From contig JBAOHD010000034.1 in assembly GCA_037046615.1 (NCBI GenBank), positions 62,001 to 126,000 on the forward strand: a DNA stretch of 64,000 nt. Reading direction: 5' to 3'. This document shows positions 55,839-64,000 of this stretch, in pieces. The number at the start of each line of letters is the position of its first letter. The first letter of the stretch is position 1. The translations under genes were made by a program, and so were the position numbers. The notes beneath the pieces were generated by a model. That model did no database searches. It was not told the DNA's origin and was given only the letters and a program-made list of their open reading frames with translations. Source of the DNA: Phosphoribacter sp037046615 (GTDB lineage: Bacteria > Actinomycetota > Actinomycetes > Actinomycetales > Dermatophilaceae).

Positions 55839-56612
55839 TCAACGGCGGGTCAGGAGATCGAGGTGGAAGGCCAGTTGCCGGTCCCACCACCACCAGTCGT
55901 GGGACACGTCGAAGCCCCACTCGTCGACCCCGATGCGCAGCCCCTGGGCGCGTACCAGAGCCCCCATGTGGCGGGTCGACGGCAGCGCCCGAGTCGGCTC
56001 GGTCTCCCAGTCGCCCTGCCCCACGACGAGCACCCCGCCGAGGTGTGCGCGGACCCAGGCGAGGTGGTCGCCGGCGAGGTCAGGGACGGTCCATGTCGGA
56101 TTGACCGCGTATGCCGCCCCGCGCCCGCTCGCGTCGCCCCATGTGCCCCAATCCGTCGGGTCGTAGTTGCCCGACAGGCCGATCACGGTGGGGAAGAGGT
56201 CGGGCCGGCGCAGAGCGAGGGTGAGTGCTCGATAAGCGCCGAGGCTGGCTCCGGTGACGATGGCGCTCGTCGCACCGGGCGAGTCGGCTCCTATCCACGC
56301 GGCGACCGGGCCGATGATCCACTCTTGGTAAGCGAGTTCGCGCCGGGCTTGTTCAGTGATGTCGAGCGACCGGTCAGACCAGCCCTCGGTGTCGAAGGCA
56401 TCGACGCAATAGAGCTTGATCCGGCCGTCCTCGATGAGCGGGCCGAGCGCGCCGAGCATCCCCTTGCTTTCCCACTCCCACGCCCGGCCGAGTTCGGTGG
56501 GGAAGGCGATGACCGGCCGGCCGTAATGGCCGTAGCGGATGACGTGGCCGGCCCGCCCGATCGAGTCGCCCCAGAGCTCGACCTGGGTGCGTTGCGCCCA
56601 GAGGTCGCTCAT
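55839..56612 (-). CDS. Esterase family protein (COG4947-like)
   Basis: A 257-residue alpha/beta hydrolase with nucleophile elbow IVTGASLGAYRALTLALRR, start MSDLWAQRTQVELWG, and WGFDVSHDWWWWDRQLAFHLD near the C-terminus with the catalytic histidine region. Resembles the D-esterase group (enterochelin-type). Stop and start overlap with the next esterase (ATGA at 56609-56612). No signal peptide; cytoplasmic. Confidence 0.8.
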   Translation of the reverse strand: MSDLWAQRTQVELWGDSIGRAGHVIRYGHYGRPVIAFPTELGRAWEWESKGMLGALGPLIEDGRIKLYCVDAFDTEGWSDRSLDITEQARRELAYQEWIIGPVAAWIGADSPGATSAIVTGASLGAYRALTLALRRPDLFPTVIGLSGNYDPTDWGTWGDASGRGAAYAVNPTWTVPDLAGDHLAWVRAHLGGVLVVGQGDWETEPTRALPSTRHMGALVRAQGLRIGVDEWGFDVSHDWWWWDRQLAFHLDLLTRR

Positions 56613-57781
56613 GCGGTCGCCCGGTCGAGACTGCTGGTGACGGAGTCCTCGAGGGTGTGGAGGGGGTTGTTGAGGGTGCTGTCAGAGGTGCTGCCGTAGG
56701 TGCGGTCGATCGGCCACGCTGTCGTGGCCAGGGCGGGCAGCAAGGGGTCGAGCAGGTCGCGCCAACACGTGAAGACGTGCCCGTCTCGGCGGGTGGCGAC
56801 GACGGTCGGGAAGCCAAGGGCCTCCAGCCGCGAAGTCATGGCGGCATTGTTGTGCCTGTTTTCCTCCGCCGTCCCCCATCCGAGCGCGATCGGAAGACGC
56901 CCCGAATCGGGTTGGGGCGCACCGGCATACGGGCCGTGGTGCACTTCGTCGACGAAGGCGCGCAGCCGCGCCCAGTGCGGGAAGCCGCTCTCGTGGCTGT
57001 CGAAGGTGTCGAGGAAGAAGGAACCCGAGAGCAGGAGCAGTCCGGCTGCGGTGCCGGGGTAGGTCCACTCGGTGTGCAGCGCCGCGAGCGCGCCGAGGCT
57101 CACGCCCGCGAGGATCGGCCGTCCGCGCGTGGCGAAGGCCGCGGTGATCGCGGGCACGAGGTGGCCGGCGAGGGCGTCGGCATAGCGCGGGTTGGCGGAG
57201 TAGTCGCCGTTGCGTTCGATCGGGGTGAGCAACGCGACCCGCGTCGCCGGCATCCGCCCGGCTGCGACGAGGGCGGCGACCGCCGCCGTCAGGCCGCCGA
57301 GGCGGTCGAACTCCGGCCCGTCCTGGGCGACGATGAGCGGCAGTGGTTCGTGAGGCTCGGCCGCGGCGGGCACCCAGACGGTGGTCTCGACGTCACCGAT
57401 CGCAGTGCCCGGGATCGACAGCCGCGTATGCCGCCCGCTCACCGCCCCCTGGTCGAGCCACGCCGGCCGATGGTAGCCGGGAAGTTCGAGGCACGAGATC
57501 GCGCCGAAAGGGGCCTCGATCCGGTGGGGATTGCCCGGGTCGGTGACAAAAGTGGGCGCGTCGTGGAAGGCCGGGTGCCGCGCGAAGAACTGGTATTCGA
57601 GGCGATCCAGCGGCGGCAGCGGCCACTGGACCGCCCAGCCGCCTTCGACTCGGTCGAGCTCACGCGGGAAGCCGGGCAGGTCGAGGTGGAAGGCCAGCCG
57701 CACGTCGACGAGGTGGTGCCCCGGATCGGGGTAGCGGAAGACGATGCCGTCAGGCGTGACGGTCGTCCGGAAATCGGCCAC
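56609..57781 (-). CDS. Enterochelin-esterase-like hydrolase
   Basis: A 390-residue protein with an N-terminal carbohydrate-binding-like immunoglobulin fold (VADFRTTVTPDGIVFRY ... LEYQFFARHPAFHDAPTF) and a C-terminal esterase (WVPAAAEPHEPLPLIVAQDGP, nucleophile elbow AGVSLGALAALHTEWTYPG, histidine in RDGHVFTCWRDLL). Resembles the Fes/IroD-type esterases that cut acyl ester bonds in siderophores or similar molecules; the substrate here is not known. GTG 57781 is the likely start, 23 bp after the MFS stop. Confidence 0.78.
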   Translation of the reverse strand: MADFRTTVTPDGIVFRYPDPGHHLVDVRLAFHLDLPGFPRELDRVEGGWAVQWPLPPLDRLEYQFFARHPAFHDAPTFVTDPGNPHRIEAPFGAISCLELPGYHRPAWLDQGAVSGRHTRLSIPGTAIGDVETTVWVPAAAEPHEPLPLIVAQDGPEFDRLGGLTAAVAALVAAGRMPATRVALLTPIERNGDYSANPRYADALAGHLVPAITAAFATRGRPILAGVSLGALAALHTEWTYPGTAAGLLLLSGSFFLDTFDSHESGFPHWARLRAFVDEVHHGPYAGAPQPDSGRLPIALGWGTAEENRHNNAAMTSRLEALGFPTVVATRRDGHVFTCWRDLLDPLLPALATTAWPIDRTYGSTSDSTLNNPLHTLEDSVTSSLDRATA

Positions 57782-57804
57782 GGCAGAGGGTATCCCGACC
57801 AGGC

Positions 57805-59064
57805 TCAGGGTGTCCCGGTGGCCACGACGTCCGGCCCGCGTTCGAGCCGCCGGATCGACGGGACGAGCAGGACGAGGCCGAGCGAGCCGACCATCACCGC
57901 GACGACGACCCACAGCCACACCCCGTAGCCGACGGCCTCGGCGATCGGCCCGGTGACCGCCAATCCAAGCGGGCGCGTGACGAAGGAGACCGCGACGTCG
58001 ACGGCGAAGACCCTCGCGAGCCGGTCCGGGGCGACGTTCTGCTGGATCGCGACATCCCAGTTGACGCTGAAGATCTCCAATCCGAAGCCGTGCAGGAACG
58101 CCCCACCGAGGACGAGCCACAGATCGAGTCCGGCTGCCAGCGCCGCCGGGAAGCACGCCGTGAGCGCGAGCAGGACGGTCCCGGCATACAGTCCCCGCCG
58201 TGGCCGCCAGCGCAGGGTGAGCAGCCCCCCGACCATGAACCCGGCCATGATCGCCCCGAGGGACCACCCCCAGGCCGCTTCGCCGTAACTGTCTCGGACG
58301 ACGATCGGCCCGAGGACGCCTTGGGCGCCGCCGTAGAAGAAGTGGTAGACGAGGGCCTGGACAATGAGGGCCCACATCCACGTATGCCGCATCACCTCGA
58401 CGATCCCGGCCTTGGCGTCGCCGATGACCGAGGCGCGCGCCGGCGCCGCGGAGGTGCGCAGCAGCGGTGGGATCCGGATGAGCGCGAAGAAGACGGCGGC
58501 GACCGCGAAGCTCAGGGCGTCGACCGCGATCGCCCAGCCCGGGCCGACCGCTGCAACGACCATGCCGGCGCCGGTGAAGCCGAGCACCATCGAGGTATTG
58601 GTCACGAGCCGACGCCACGAGATGGCCCGCTGGAGCAGAGCCGGAGGGACGACCTGCGACGTCAGCGCCTGCGAGCTCGGGCTGCTCAACGCACCGAGGC
58701 AGCCGGCCACGAGTTGGCTGGCTGCGAGCATCGGGATCGTGCCCCACCCGCCGATAAGACTCGCGGCGACGACGCCTTGGACGACTGCCGACAGTGACGC
58801 AGACCCTTGCATCATGACCGTGCGCGGGAGCCGGTCTCCGAGGACGCCGCCGACCAGCGTGGTCACGACTTGTGCGAGCGCGTATGCCGCGACGACGAGT
58901 CCCAGCTCGGTCGCCGAGCCGCCGAGATGGAGCACCGCGAAGGCGAGCGCGACCGGGGAGAAGGCATTACCGAACGAACTCGTCGCCTGCCCGATGGCGA
59001 GGTTCCGGAAGGGTTTCGACTGCCAGGGGTGGGACAGTGAAACCTCTTCGGCGGGCAGAGGCAT
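57805..59064 (-). CDS. MFS transporter
   Basis: A 419-residue membrane protein with twelve helices, typical of the MFS DHA1/DHA3 drug-exporter type (FRNLAIGQATSSFGNAFSPVALAFAVL, GVLGDRLPRTVMMQG, WRRLVTNTSMVLGF, MAGFMVGGLLTLRWRP). It probably exports a product of, or a compound processed by, the esterases encoded next. ATG 59064 is preferred over GTG 59073 because a TACGGT hexamer lies 7 nt before it. Confidence 0.87.
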   Translation of the reverse strand: MPLPAEEVSLSHPWQSKPFRNLAIGQATSSFGNAFSPVALAFAVLHLGGSATELGLVVAAYALAQVVTTLVGGVLGDRLPRTVMMQGSASLSAVVQGVVAASLIGGWGTIPMLAASQLVAGCLGALSSPSSQALTSQVVPPALLQRAISWRRLVTNTSMVLGFTGAGMVVAAVGPGWAIAVDALSFAVAAVFFALIRIPPLLRTSAAPARASVIGDAKAGIVEVMRHTWMWALIVQALVYHFFYGGAQGVLGPIVVRDSYGEAAWGWSLGAIMAGFMVGGLLTLRWRPRRGLYAGTVLLALTACFPAALAAGLDLWLVLGGAFLHGFGLEIFSVNWDVAIQQNVAPDRLARVFAVDVAVSFVTRPLGLAVTGPIAEAVGYGVWLWVVVAVMVGSLGLVLLVPSIRRLERGPDVVATGTP

Positions 59065-59119
59065 GGGCTCCACCGTAGATGGTCATGGCCCGCGGTGCGC
59101 GCCGAGCGCGCAGATTCGC

Positions 59120-59596
59120 TTAGCTCTCGGTGAGGACGCGTTCGATCCGCTCGAGCGTGCGGGTCATGTTGCGTTCGGTCATCTGCGCCATCCGCCGCAC
59201 GCCGGGCTTGCTCAAGGCGGCCTCGGAGCGGATGTCCCACGACTCCTTGACGAGCGTGCCGCCCTCCGTGGGGGTGAGCTCGTAACGCCAGATCCGCCCC
59301 GTGACGAGCTTGTGCAGCGGCGCCGGCGCGAGGGTCTGCCACGCGATGCGGCGGTTGTCCTCGAACTCCACGACGACATTGCGGGTCGAGTAGGCCACCC
59401 CGAGCTTCATGTCCATCCCGAAGGAGTCGCCAAGTTTGAGCCGGCGGCCACCGCTGCGGGCCTGCTTGACCGAGCCCGAGCCGTCAATGAGGGGGTGCTT
59501 GCCGGGGTCGACGAGCAGGTCGAAAATCGCTTCCGGCGGAGCGGGGATGACGCGCTGGACGGTGAGGACGTCGCGGCTGCCGGAGTCAGAAGTCAT
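59120..59596 (-). CDS. SRPBCC (START-like) domain protein
   Basis: A 158-residue protein of the polyketide-cyclase/SRPBCC fold (VQRVIPAPPEAIFDLLVDPGKHPLIDGSG, VVVEFEDNRRIAWQTLA, WDIRSEAALSKPG). Hydrophobic-ligand binding is the general activity; the ligand is unknown. It is transcribed after the antitoxin-like gene, with a hairpin (59612) separating them. Confidence 0.82.
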   Translation of the reverse strand: MTSDSGSRDVLTVQRVIPAPPEAIFDLLVDPGKHPLIDGSGSVKQARSGGRRLKLGDSFGMDMKLGVAYSTRNVVVEFEDNRRIAWQTLAPAPLHKLVTGRIWRYELTPTEGGTLVKESWDIRSEAALSKPGVRRMAQMTERNMTRTLERIERVLTES

Positions 59597-59611
59597 GTCC
59601 CGGACAAGCGA

Positions 59612-59647
59612 CCGCCCGGCCGACCTATTCCCTGGTCGACCGGGCGG
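59612..59647 (-). terminator. Hairpin between antitoxin-like and SRPBCC genes
   Basis: CCGCCCGGCCGACC (59612-59625) pairs with GGTCGACCGGGCGG (59634-59647), 13 of 14 positions, 8-nt loop. It is 19 bp after the antitoxin-like stop. Confidence 0.6.
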
Positions 59648-59665
59648 GGCTGTGTCACGTGAGCG

Positions 59666-60151
59666 TCACTCGACCGTGTCGGTGTGCTCGGACCAGGCGG
59701 CCTTCGAGGGCTTCTCGACCGGGGCGTCGGCCCACGGCGAACCGGTCAGGTCATCCACGTCAGCGCTGTCAACGCTGTTAGCGCTGTCCGACCCGGCGGC
59801 CCTGTGGGCGTCGGCGGGCGGCATACCCTCGTCGGTCGCCCGCGCGAGGTCGTCGGCGTCGGCGGCGGCAGCGGCAGGGCGCTTGGCGGCGAGCTTGTCG
59901 ACACCGGTCACGACCTGGGTGCGGACCTTGTCGAACTGGTCGCGGTATTTGCCGTCGGTCTTCTCGTCGATGACGGCGCCGGCCTTGTCGAGCAGGGTGG
60001 CGACCTTCTCGCGGTTGTCGTGGGCGAGGTCGCCGGCGTGGGCGACGGCCTTCTTGACCGCGACCTCGGTGGCGCGGGTGAGTTCGTCGAGTCGACGGTC
60101 GAGGTCAAGCTCGTCGAGCTTGGACTTGAGGTTTTCGGTGATGGTCGACAT
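59666..60151 (-). CDS. MT0933-type antitoxin-like protein
   Basis: A 161-residue acidic, alpha-helical protein. The REKVATLLDKAGAVIDEKTDGKYRDQFDK segment is the signature of the small MT0933_antitox family; the N-terminal MSTITENLKSKLDELDLDRR forms a coiled coil, and the C-terminal half is Ala/Asp-rich and probably disordered. No toxin gene is adjacent, so antitoxin function is unproven; such proteins may simply be stress-related. The first ATG (60151) lacks a clear Shine-Dalgarno. Confidence 0.72.
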   Translation of the reverse strand: MSTITENLKSKLDELDLDRRLDELTRATEVAVKKAVAHAGDLAHDNREKVATLLDKAGAVIDEKTDGKYRDQFDKVRTQVVTGVDKLAAKRPAAAAADADDLARATDEGMPPADAHRAAGSDSANSVDSADVDDLTGSPWADAPVEKPSKAAWSEHTDTVE

Positions 60152-60297
60152 AGCGGCCCCGTGCTTTCGTGTAGAGCTATCGGACCCAGGGTGATCCTGG
60201 TGATGCCCGCCACCATGGCGGACTTCCTGACCTCGGCGGCGCGCCTCGGACATCTGCTTCAACGAGGCCGGTGGTCGGGCTGTTCCCGTGACCTCCC

Positions 60298-60303
60298 TAT
60301 GAT
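60298..60303 (+). promoter_or_regulatory. Leaderless -10 box of hemA
   Basis: TATGAT ends exactly 6 nt before GTG 60310; no Shine-Dalgarno is present. This indicates a transcript beginning at the start codon. Confidence 0.55.
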
Positions 60304-60309
60304 GACCGG

Positions 60310-61587
60310 GTGCCGTTGCTCGCCATCGGCGTCTCGCACCACGACGTCGAGTCAGAACAGCTGGCAACTCTCGCTAGTCAAGCCGACGCAATTGTCAGCA
60401 ACCTCCGCGAGCGGCACCCCGGTGTCAGCGGCGTCATCGCGCTGGCCACCTGCAACCGGGTCGAGTTCTATCTCGACTCCGCCGGCTTCCACGCAGGCGT
60501 CGAGGCGACCGTCGCGCAGATCCGCGCCCACGCCCCCCACGTGCCCGACCATGTCCTGGATTCGGTGCGCGTCTACGCCGACGACAACGCCGTCTCGCAC
60601 CTCTTCGGAGTCGCGTGTGGCCTCGACTCCATGGTCGTGGGCGAGGCCGAGATCGCCGGGCAGGTGCGGGCCGCCCTGACCGGGCGGCCCGCCACGACCA
60701 GCCCACGCCTCGTGCGGCTCTTCCAAGAGGCCCTGAGCACCTCGAAAGCGGTGGCGACCCAGACGAGCCTCGGGGCGGCGGGCCGGTCGGTCGCTTCCGT
60801 CGCCATCGACCTCGTCGAGTCGCGCTCCGGCCCCGTTGCCGGTCGCCGAGCCCTGCTCCTTGGCAGTGGAGCGTATGCCGGTGTGGCCCTCGCGACGCTC
60901 CGTCGGCGCGGCTGCACCGAGGTGTCCGTGTATTCGCATTCCGGTCGGGGCCTGGTCTTCGCCGAGCGCCACGACGCGGTTGCCGTGTCGTCGGAGGCCT
61001 TGCCGGACGTGCTGCGGCACACCGATCTCGTCGTCAGCGTCAGTGGCACCGGTGAGGCGACGCTGACCGTCGACCTCATCGACCGGGCCCGCGGCACGGC
61101 AACTCCTGCTGCTCCTGCTGCTCCTGCTGCGTCTGATTCTTCTGCTGCCCCCACGCCCCTTCAGGTGGTCGATCTGTCCGCGCGAGGCGACATCCCCGAC
61201 GACGTGGCTGCCCACCCGGGCGTCCATCTCCTCACCCTCGACGGTATCGGGGCCCACGCGCCGACCGAGCAGGTCGGGGCGGTGCTGGCTGCCCGCGCCA
61301 TCGTCGACGCGGCAGTCGCGGCATACCTGCACGTCGAGCGGGGGCGCACGGCGGCTCCCGCCGTGACCGCCATGCGCGCCCATGTCATGCAGATCATCGA
61401 GGCCGAGGTGGCGGCATCACGGCGGCGTTATGACGAGGCGACCGCCGACGCGATCGCGCGCTCGCTGCACCGCGTCACGGGTTCGCTGCTGCACACTCCC
61501 TCGGTCCGCGCGGTCGAACTCGCCCGCACCGGGGACCTTGCCGACTATCAGCGCGCCATGCACACGCTCTTCGGGATCGACCTGTGA
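60310..61587 (+). CDS. hemA: Glutamyl-tRNA reductase
   Basis: First enzyme of C5 heme synthesis: reduces glutamyl-tRNA to glutamate-1-semialdehyde. A 425-residue protein with N-terminal MPLLAIGVSHHDVESEQLA, the nucleophilic Cys48 in ALATCNRVEFY, VVGEAEIAGQVRAAL and the NADPH motif LLLGSGAYAGVALATL. The C-terminal dimerisation helices (TAMRAHVMQIIEAEVAASRRR) are present. A Pro/Ala-rich insert near residue 265-280 (3-bp/9-bp repeat tract about 61107-61131) is unusual. GTG start, leaderless; the stop overlaps hemC (TGATG). Confidence 0.94.
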   Translation: MPLLAIGVSHHDVESEQLATLASQADAIVSNLRERHPGVSGVIALATCNRVEFYLDSAGFHAGVEATVAQIRAHAPHVPDHVLDSVRVYADDNAVSHLFGVACGLDSMVVGEAEIAGQVRAALTGRPATTSPRLVRLFQEALSTSKAVATQTSLGAAGRSVASVAIDLVESRSGPVAGRRALLLGSGAYAGVALATLRRRGCTEVSVYSHSGRGLVFAERHDAVAVSSEALPDVLRHTDLVVSVSGTGEATLTVDLIDRARGTATPAAPAAPAASDSSAAPTPLQVVDLSARGDIPDDVAAHPGVHLLTLDGIGAHAPTEQVGAVLAARAIVDAAVAAYLHVERGRTAAPAVTAMRAHVMQIIEAEVAASRRRYDEATADAIARSLHRVTGSLLHTPSVRAVELARTGDLADYQRAMHTLFGIDL

Positions 61588-62504
61588 TGACCCTCCGCCT
61601 CGGCACTCGTGCCAGCCTCCTCGCGCGCACCCAATCCGGGCTCGTCGCCGACGCCCTCACCGCAGCAACGGGTCTGCCGTGTGAGCTCGTCCCCATCCGC
61701 TCGGAAGGCGACGACCCGCGGGTCTCGCTCGACGCACCACCTCGTCCGGGGGCTTTCGTCGCCACGCTGCGCGATGCTCTCTTCGCGGGCGAGGTCGACT
61801 TCGTCGTCCACTCCTACAAGGACCTTCCGAGCGCGCCCCTGCCGGGCCTCGTCATCGCTGCCGTCCCGGCCCGCGAGGACGCGCGCGACGTGCTCGTGAG
61901 CCGCACCGGTGCACCGCTGCCCGAACTCGCCCCCGGCGCGGTCGTCGGCACGAGCAGCCCGCGGCGCTCAGCAGCCATCCGGAGGGCGCGCCCGGACCTC
62001 GTCATCACGCCGATCCGCGGCAATATCGACACCCGCCTGCGCCTGGTTGCGACCGGTGACCTCGATGCCATCGTCCTGGCGGCAGCGGGTCTGTCGCGGG
62101 TCGGCCGACTGTCGGAGGCCTCAGAAATCTTCGATCTGGCCGTCCTCGTCCCGGCCCCCTCGCAGGGCGCGCTGGCCATCGAATGCCGCGCCGGCGACCC
62201 GCTCGCCACTGCCCTCGCCGTCCTCGAGGACCACCGCAGCCGCGTGGAAGTCACCGCCGAGCGGGCCGTCCTGGAAGGGGTCGCGGCGACGTGCGCGACC
62301 GCCGTGGGAGCGCGTGCGACCTGGTCCGACGGCTGTCTTGACCTCACCGCCGACCTCGCCGACCACGCCGGGGTCACCTATGCCCGGATCACTGAGTCGG
62401 TCACGCTCGGTCCGGCAGCCGACGTCCACCCCGCTGTGCCGATCATCGCCGCCGCCAACCTCGGCCACTCGGTCGCGGCGCGCCTGCTGACAGGAACACC
62501 ATGA
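61587..62504 (+). CDS. hemC: Porphobilinogen deaminase (hydroxymethylbilane synthase)
   Basis: A 305-residue enzyme polymerising four porphobilinogens into hydroxymethylbilane. Start TLRLGTRASLLARTQ, VVHSYKDLPSAPLPGLV, SSPRRSAAIRRARPDLVI, PIRGNIDTRLR, and the dipyrromethane-carrying Cys in EGVAATCATAVG. ATG 61587 overlaps the hemA stop; the stop overlaps hemE by ATGA. No hemD gene is found in the window. Confidence 0.93.
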   Translation: MTLRLGTRASLLARTQSGLVADALTAATGLPCELVPIRSEGDDPRVSLDAPPRPGAFVATLRDALFAGEVDFVVHSYKDLPSAPLPGLVIAAVPAREDARDVLVSRTGAPLPELAPGAVVGTSSPRRSAAIRRARPDLVITPIRGNIDTRLRLVATGDLDAIVLAAAGLSRVGRLSEASEIFDLAVLVPAPSQGALAIECRAGDPLATALAVLEDHRSRVEVTAERAVLEGVAATCATAVGARATWSDGCLDLTADLADHAGVTYARITESVTLGPAADVHPAVPIIAAANLGHSVAARLLTGTP

Positions 62505-63634
62505 CGCCCACCCACCCGGCACTTCCCGCCACCCACCCGGCACTTCCCGCCACCCACCCGATGCTCACCGGCCTGACGACGCACTCGCCACTCATCCAGG
62601 CCTACCGGGGCAAGCGCACCCACCGTCGCCCGATCTGGATGATGCGCCAGGCGGGCCGCTCACTGCCGGAATACCGCGCGGCCCGCGAAGGCATCGCGAT
62701 GCTCGATTCCTGCCTGCGCCCCGATCTCGCCGCCGAGATCACCTGCCAGCCGGTGCGCCGCCACGGCGTCGACGCCGGGATCTTCTTCTCCGACATCGTC
62801 GTGCCCTTGCGTCTCGCGGGCGTGGGCGTCGAGATCGTGCCGGGCGTGGGCCCGGTCATGGACTCCCCCCTCCGCTCCGCGGCCGACATCGATGCCCTGG
62901 CCGAGTTGGATCCGGCCGCACTCGCGCCGATCACCGAAGCGGTCGGTCTCACCGTCGCCGAACTCGGCTCGACTCCGCTCATCGGCTTCGCCGGGGCTCC
63001 GTTCACGGTGGCGAGCTACCTCATCGAGGGTCGACCGAGCCGTGACTACGTCCACGTCAAGGCCCTCATGCGCGACGCCCCCGACGACTGGCATCGCCTC
63101 CTGGGGTGGGTGGCCCGCACGACGGGCGCCTTCCTCCGCGCCCAAGCGCTCGCCGGGGCCAGCGCGCTCCAGCTCTTCGACTCGTGGGCGGGCGCCTTGA
63201 CCCCGCAGGAGTATGCCGCCTCCTCCGCTCCGCACTCGGCCGCCGTCCTCGCCGAGGTCGCCGATCTCGGCCTTCCCCGAGTGCACTTCGGCACGAGGAC
63301 CGGGCCGCTGCTGGCTCAGATGCAGGCTGCCGGCGCCGACGTCATGGGGGTTGACGCCCAGACCCGCTTGGCCGACGCCAACGCCCTCTTCAACGGGCGA
63401 GTCCCCCTGCAGGGCAATATCGACCCGGCGCTCCTCGCAGCACCGTGGCCGGAACTCGCACGGCATACCCTCGAGGTCCTGGCCGACGGCCAAGCCGCGC
63501 CCGGACACGTGGTCAACCTCGGGCACGGCGTGCCACCGACGACCGACCCGGACGTGCTGACCCAGCTCGTGGAGCTTGTCCACGAGCACACCGACCCTGA
63601 CGGGCCCGACGCACCCGAGGCCGAGCACCCGTGA
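62501..63634 (+). CDS. hemE: Uroporphyrinogen III decarboxylase
   Basis: A 377-residue enzyme. PIWMMRQAGRSLPEYR (substrate Arg), the GIFFSDIVVPLRLAG strand (catalytic Asp), PLIGFAGAPFTVASYLIEG and the HVVNLGHGVPPTTDPD end are canonical. The first 20 residues are a repeat of THPALPA from a 21-bp tandem repeat (62510-62551); the conserved domain begins after ATG 62561, so the true start could be there. It overlaps hemC and hemY. Confidence 0.94.
   Translation: MTPTHPALPATHPALPATHPMLTGLTTHSPLIQAYRGKRTHRRPIWMMRQAGRSLPEYRAAREGIAMLDSCLRPDLAAEITCQPVRRHGVDAGIFFSDIVVPLRLAGVGVEIVPGVGPVMDSPLRSAADIDALAELDPAALAPITEAVGLTVAELGSTPLIGFAGAPFTVASYLIEGRPSRDYVHVKALMRDAPDDWHRLLGWVARTTGAFLRAQALAGASALQLFDSWAGALTPQEYAASSAPHSAAVLAEVADLGLPRVHFGTRTGPLLAQMQAAGADVMGVDAQTRLADANALFNGRVPLQGNIDPALLAAPWPELARHTLEVLADGQAAPGHVVNLGHGVPPTTDPDVLTQLVELVHEHTDPDGPDAPEAEHP
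62510..62551. repeat. 21-bp tandem repeat at the 5' end of hemE
   Basis: ACCCACCCGGCACTTCCCGCC twice (62510-62530, 62531-62551) with a partial third. Confidence 0.9.
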
Positions 63635-64000
63635 CGGCCGGCGCGGCATACTCGCACGTCGTCGTCATCGGCGGCGGGATCACCGGGCTCGCGGCGGCCT
63701 GGGAGGCCACGCTGTGCGGCGCGCGGGTCACGGTGCTCGAAGCCAGCGGACGATGCGGTGGCAAGCTGTGCACCGAGGTCGTTGACGGGCTCGTCGTCGA
63801 ACACGGGCCGGATGCATTCGTGTCCTACCGGCCGGCGGCCCTCGCGCTGATCCGCGAAGTCGGGCTCGGCGACGAGGTCGTCGAGGTGCGACCGGGGCGC
63901 AGTGTCTCGCTGCGGGTCGGCGGCCGATTCCACCCGTTGCCCGAAGGCATGGGGATGGTCGTGCCGACACGCCTCGGCCCCTTCGTGCGCACCCCGATCC
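63631..64000 (+). CDS. hemY: HemY-type (coproporphyrinogen/protoporphyrinogen) oxidase, N-terminal part
   Basis: The first about 123 codons run off the right edge. FAD motif HVVVIGGGITGLAAAWEA, VTVLEASGRCGGKL, and the VEHGPDAFVSYRPAALAL and GMGMVVPTRLGPFVR stretches match actinobacterial HemY (CgoX), which works in the coproporphyrin-dependent branch. GTG 63631 overlaps the hemE stop. Confidence 0.9.
   Translation, partial: MTAGAAYSHVVVIGGGITGLAAAWEATLCGARVTVLEASGRCGGKLCTEVVDGLVVEHGPDAFVSYRPAALALIREVGLGDEVVEVRPGRSVSLRVGGRFHPLPEGMGMVVPTRLGPFVRTPI

Noticed and set aside
59666..60151. Toxin-antitoxin module
   Set aside because: Only an antitoxin-family-like protein is present; no toxin is adjacent, so a full module is not called.

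Overview
The window is high-GC (roughly 70 percent) actinobacterial chromosome. A Pup-proteasome activator (Bpa) ending in GQYL, a DUF5926 protein, a 13E12-type DUF222/HNH protein, an actinobacterial HemY-type oxidase after hemE, a standalone LigD-type polymerase, a candidate 6C RNA and many leaderless starts all fit Actinobacteria, most likely Micrococcales (Intrasporangiaceae/Dermatophilaceae-like). This placement is inferred from gene content, not from a marker gene. No phage, insertion sequence, CRISPR array, rRNA or tRNA was seen.

Layout. 0-9 kb: DUF5926 fragment, YbaK-type deacylase, quinone oxidoreductase, a PadR-ABC-FtsX exporter operon with twin operators, Bpa, an HTH regulator and a hydrolase. 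9-20.5 kb: a flavin dehydrogenase, a DUF222/HNH protein whose 3' end is duplicated in tandem, a lipoprotein polysaccharide deacetylase, an aminotransferase, a PH-domain protein, ThpR, an acyl-CoA ligase and an esterase. 20.5-31.6 kb: a 664-bp hairpin-rich gap, SDR and enoyl-reductase genes, an exported amidase, a secreted SGNH hydrolase behind a CRP-like box, FprA, a KhtT/KhtU potassium-efflux pair divergent from a K+ channel, and DUF1015. 31.6-36.8 kb: nadE, a phosphotransferase flanked by a palindromic repeat family, and a LigD-type polymerase. 36.8-45.9 kb: a lipid-modification island (flavin oxidase, DUF1365, cyclopropane-synthase-like methyltransferase, TspO-like protein) divergent from a LitR/CarH B12 photoreceptor, then a fatty-acid desaturase, its ferredoxin reductase and a PucR regulator. 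45.9-53.5 kb: a secreted-hydrolase/ABC-ATPase fusion with its permease, an unrecognised gene beside an ATCGCGAT repeat array, a membrane phosphodiesterase, a candidate 6C RNA and GlsB. 53.5-60.2 kb: DDAH, ATP-grasp, two esterases, MFS, SRPBCC and antitoxin-like genes, all on the minus strand. 60.3-64 kb: heme operon hemA-hemC-hemE-hemY, cut by the window end.

Three things run through the whole window. (1) The octamer GTATGCCG / CGGCATAC occurs about 110 times, nearly equally on both strands and in all reading frames; this is the strongest unexplained signal. (2) Nine genes, including the normally essential nadE, carry frameshifts that leave family motifs intact, which looks more like sequence error than gene decay. 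(3) Many genes without a Shine-Dalgarno have a -10 hexamer about 6 nt before the start codon, as expected for leaderless transcripts; I used this to choose starts.
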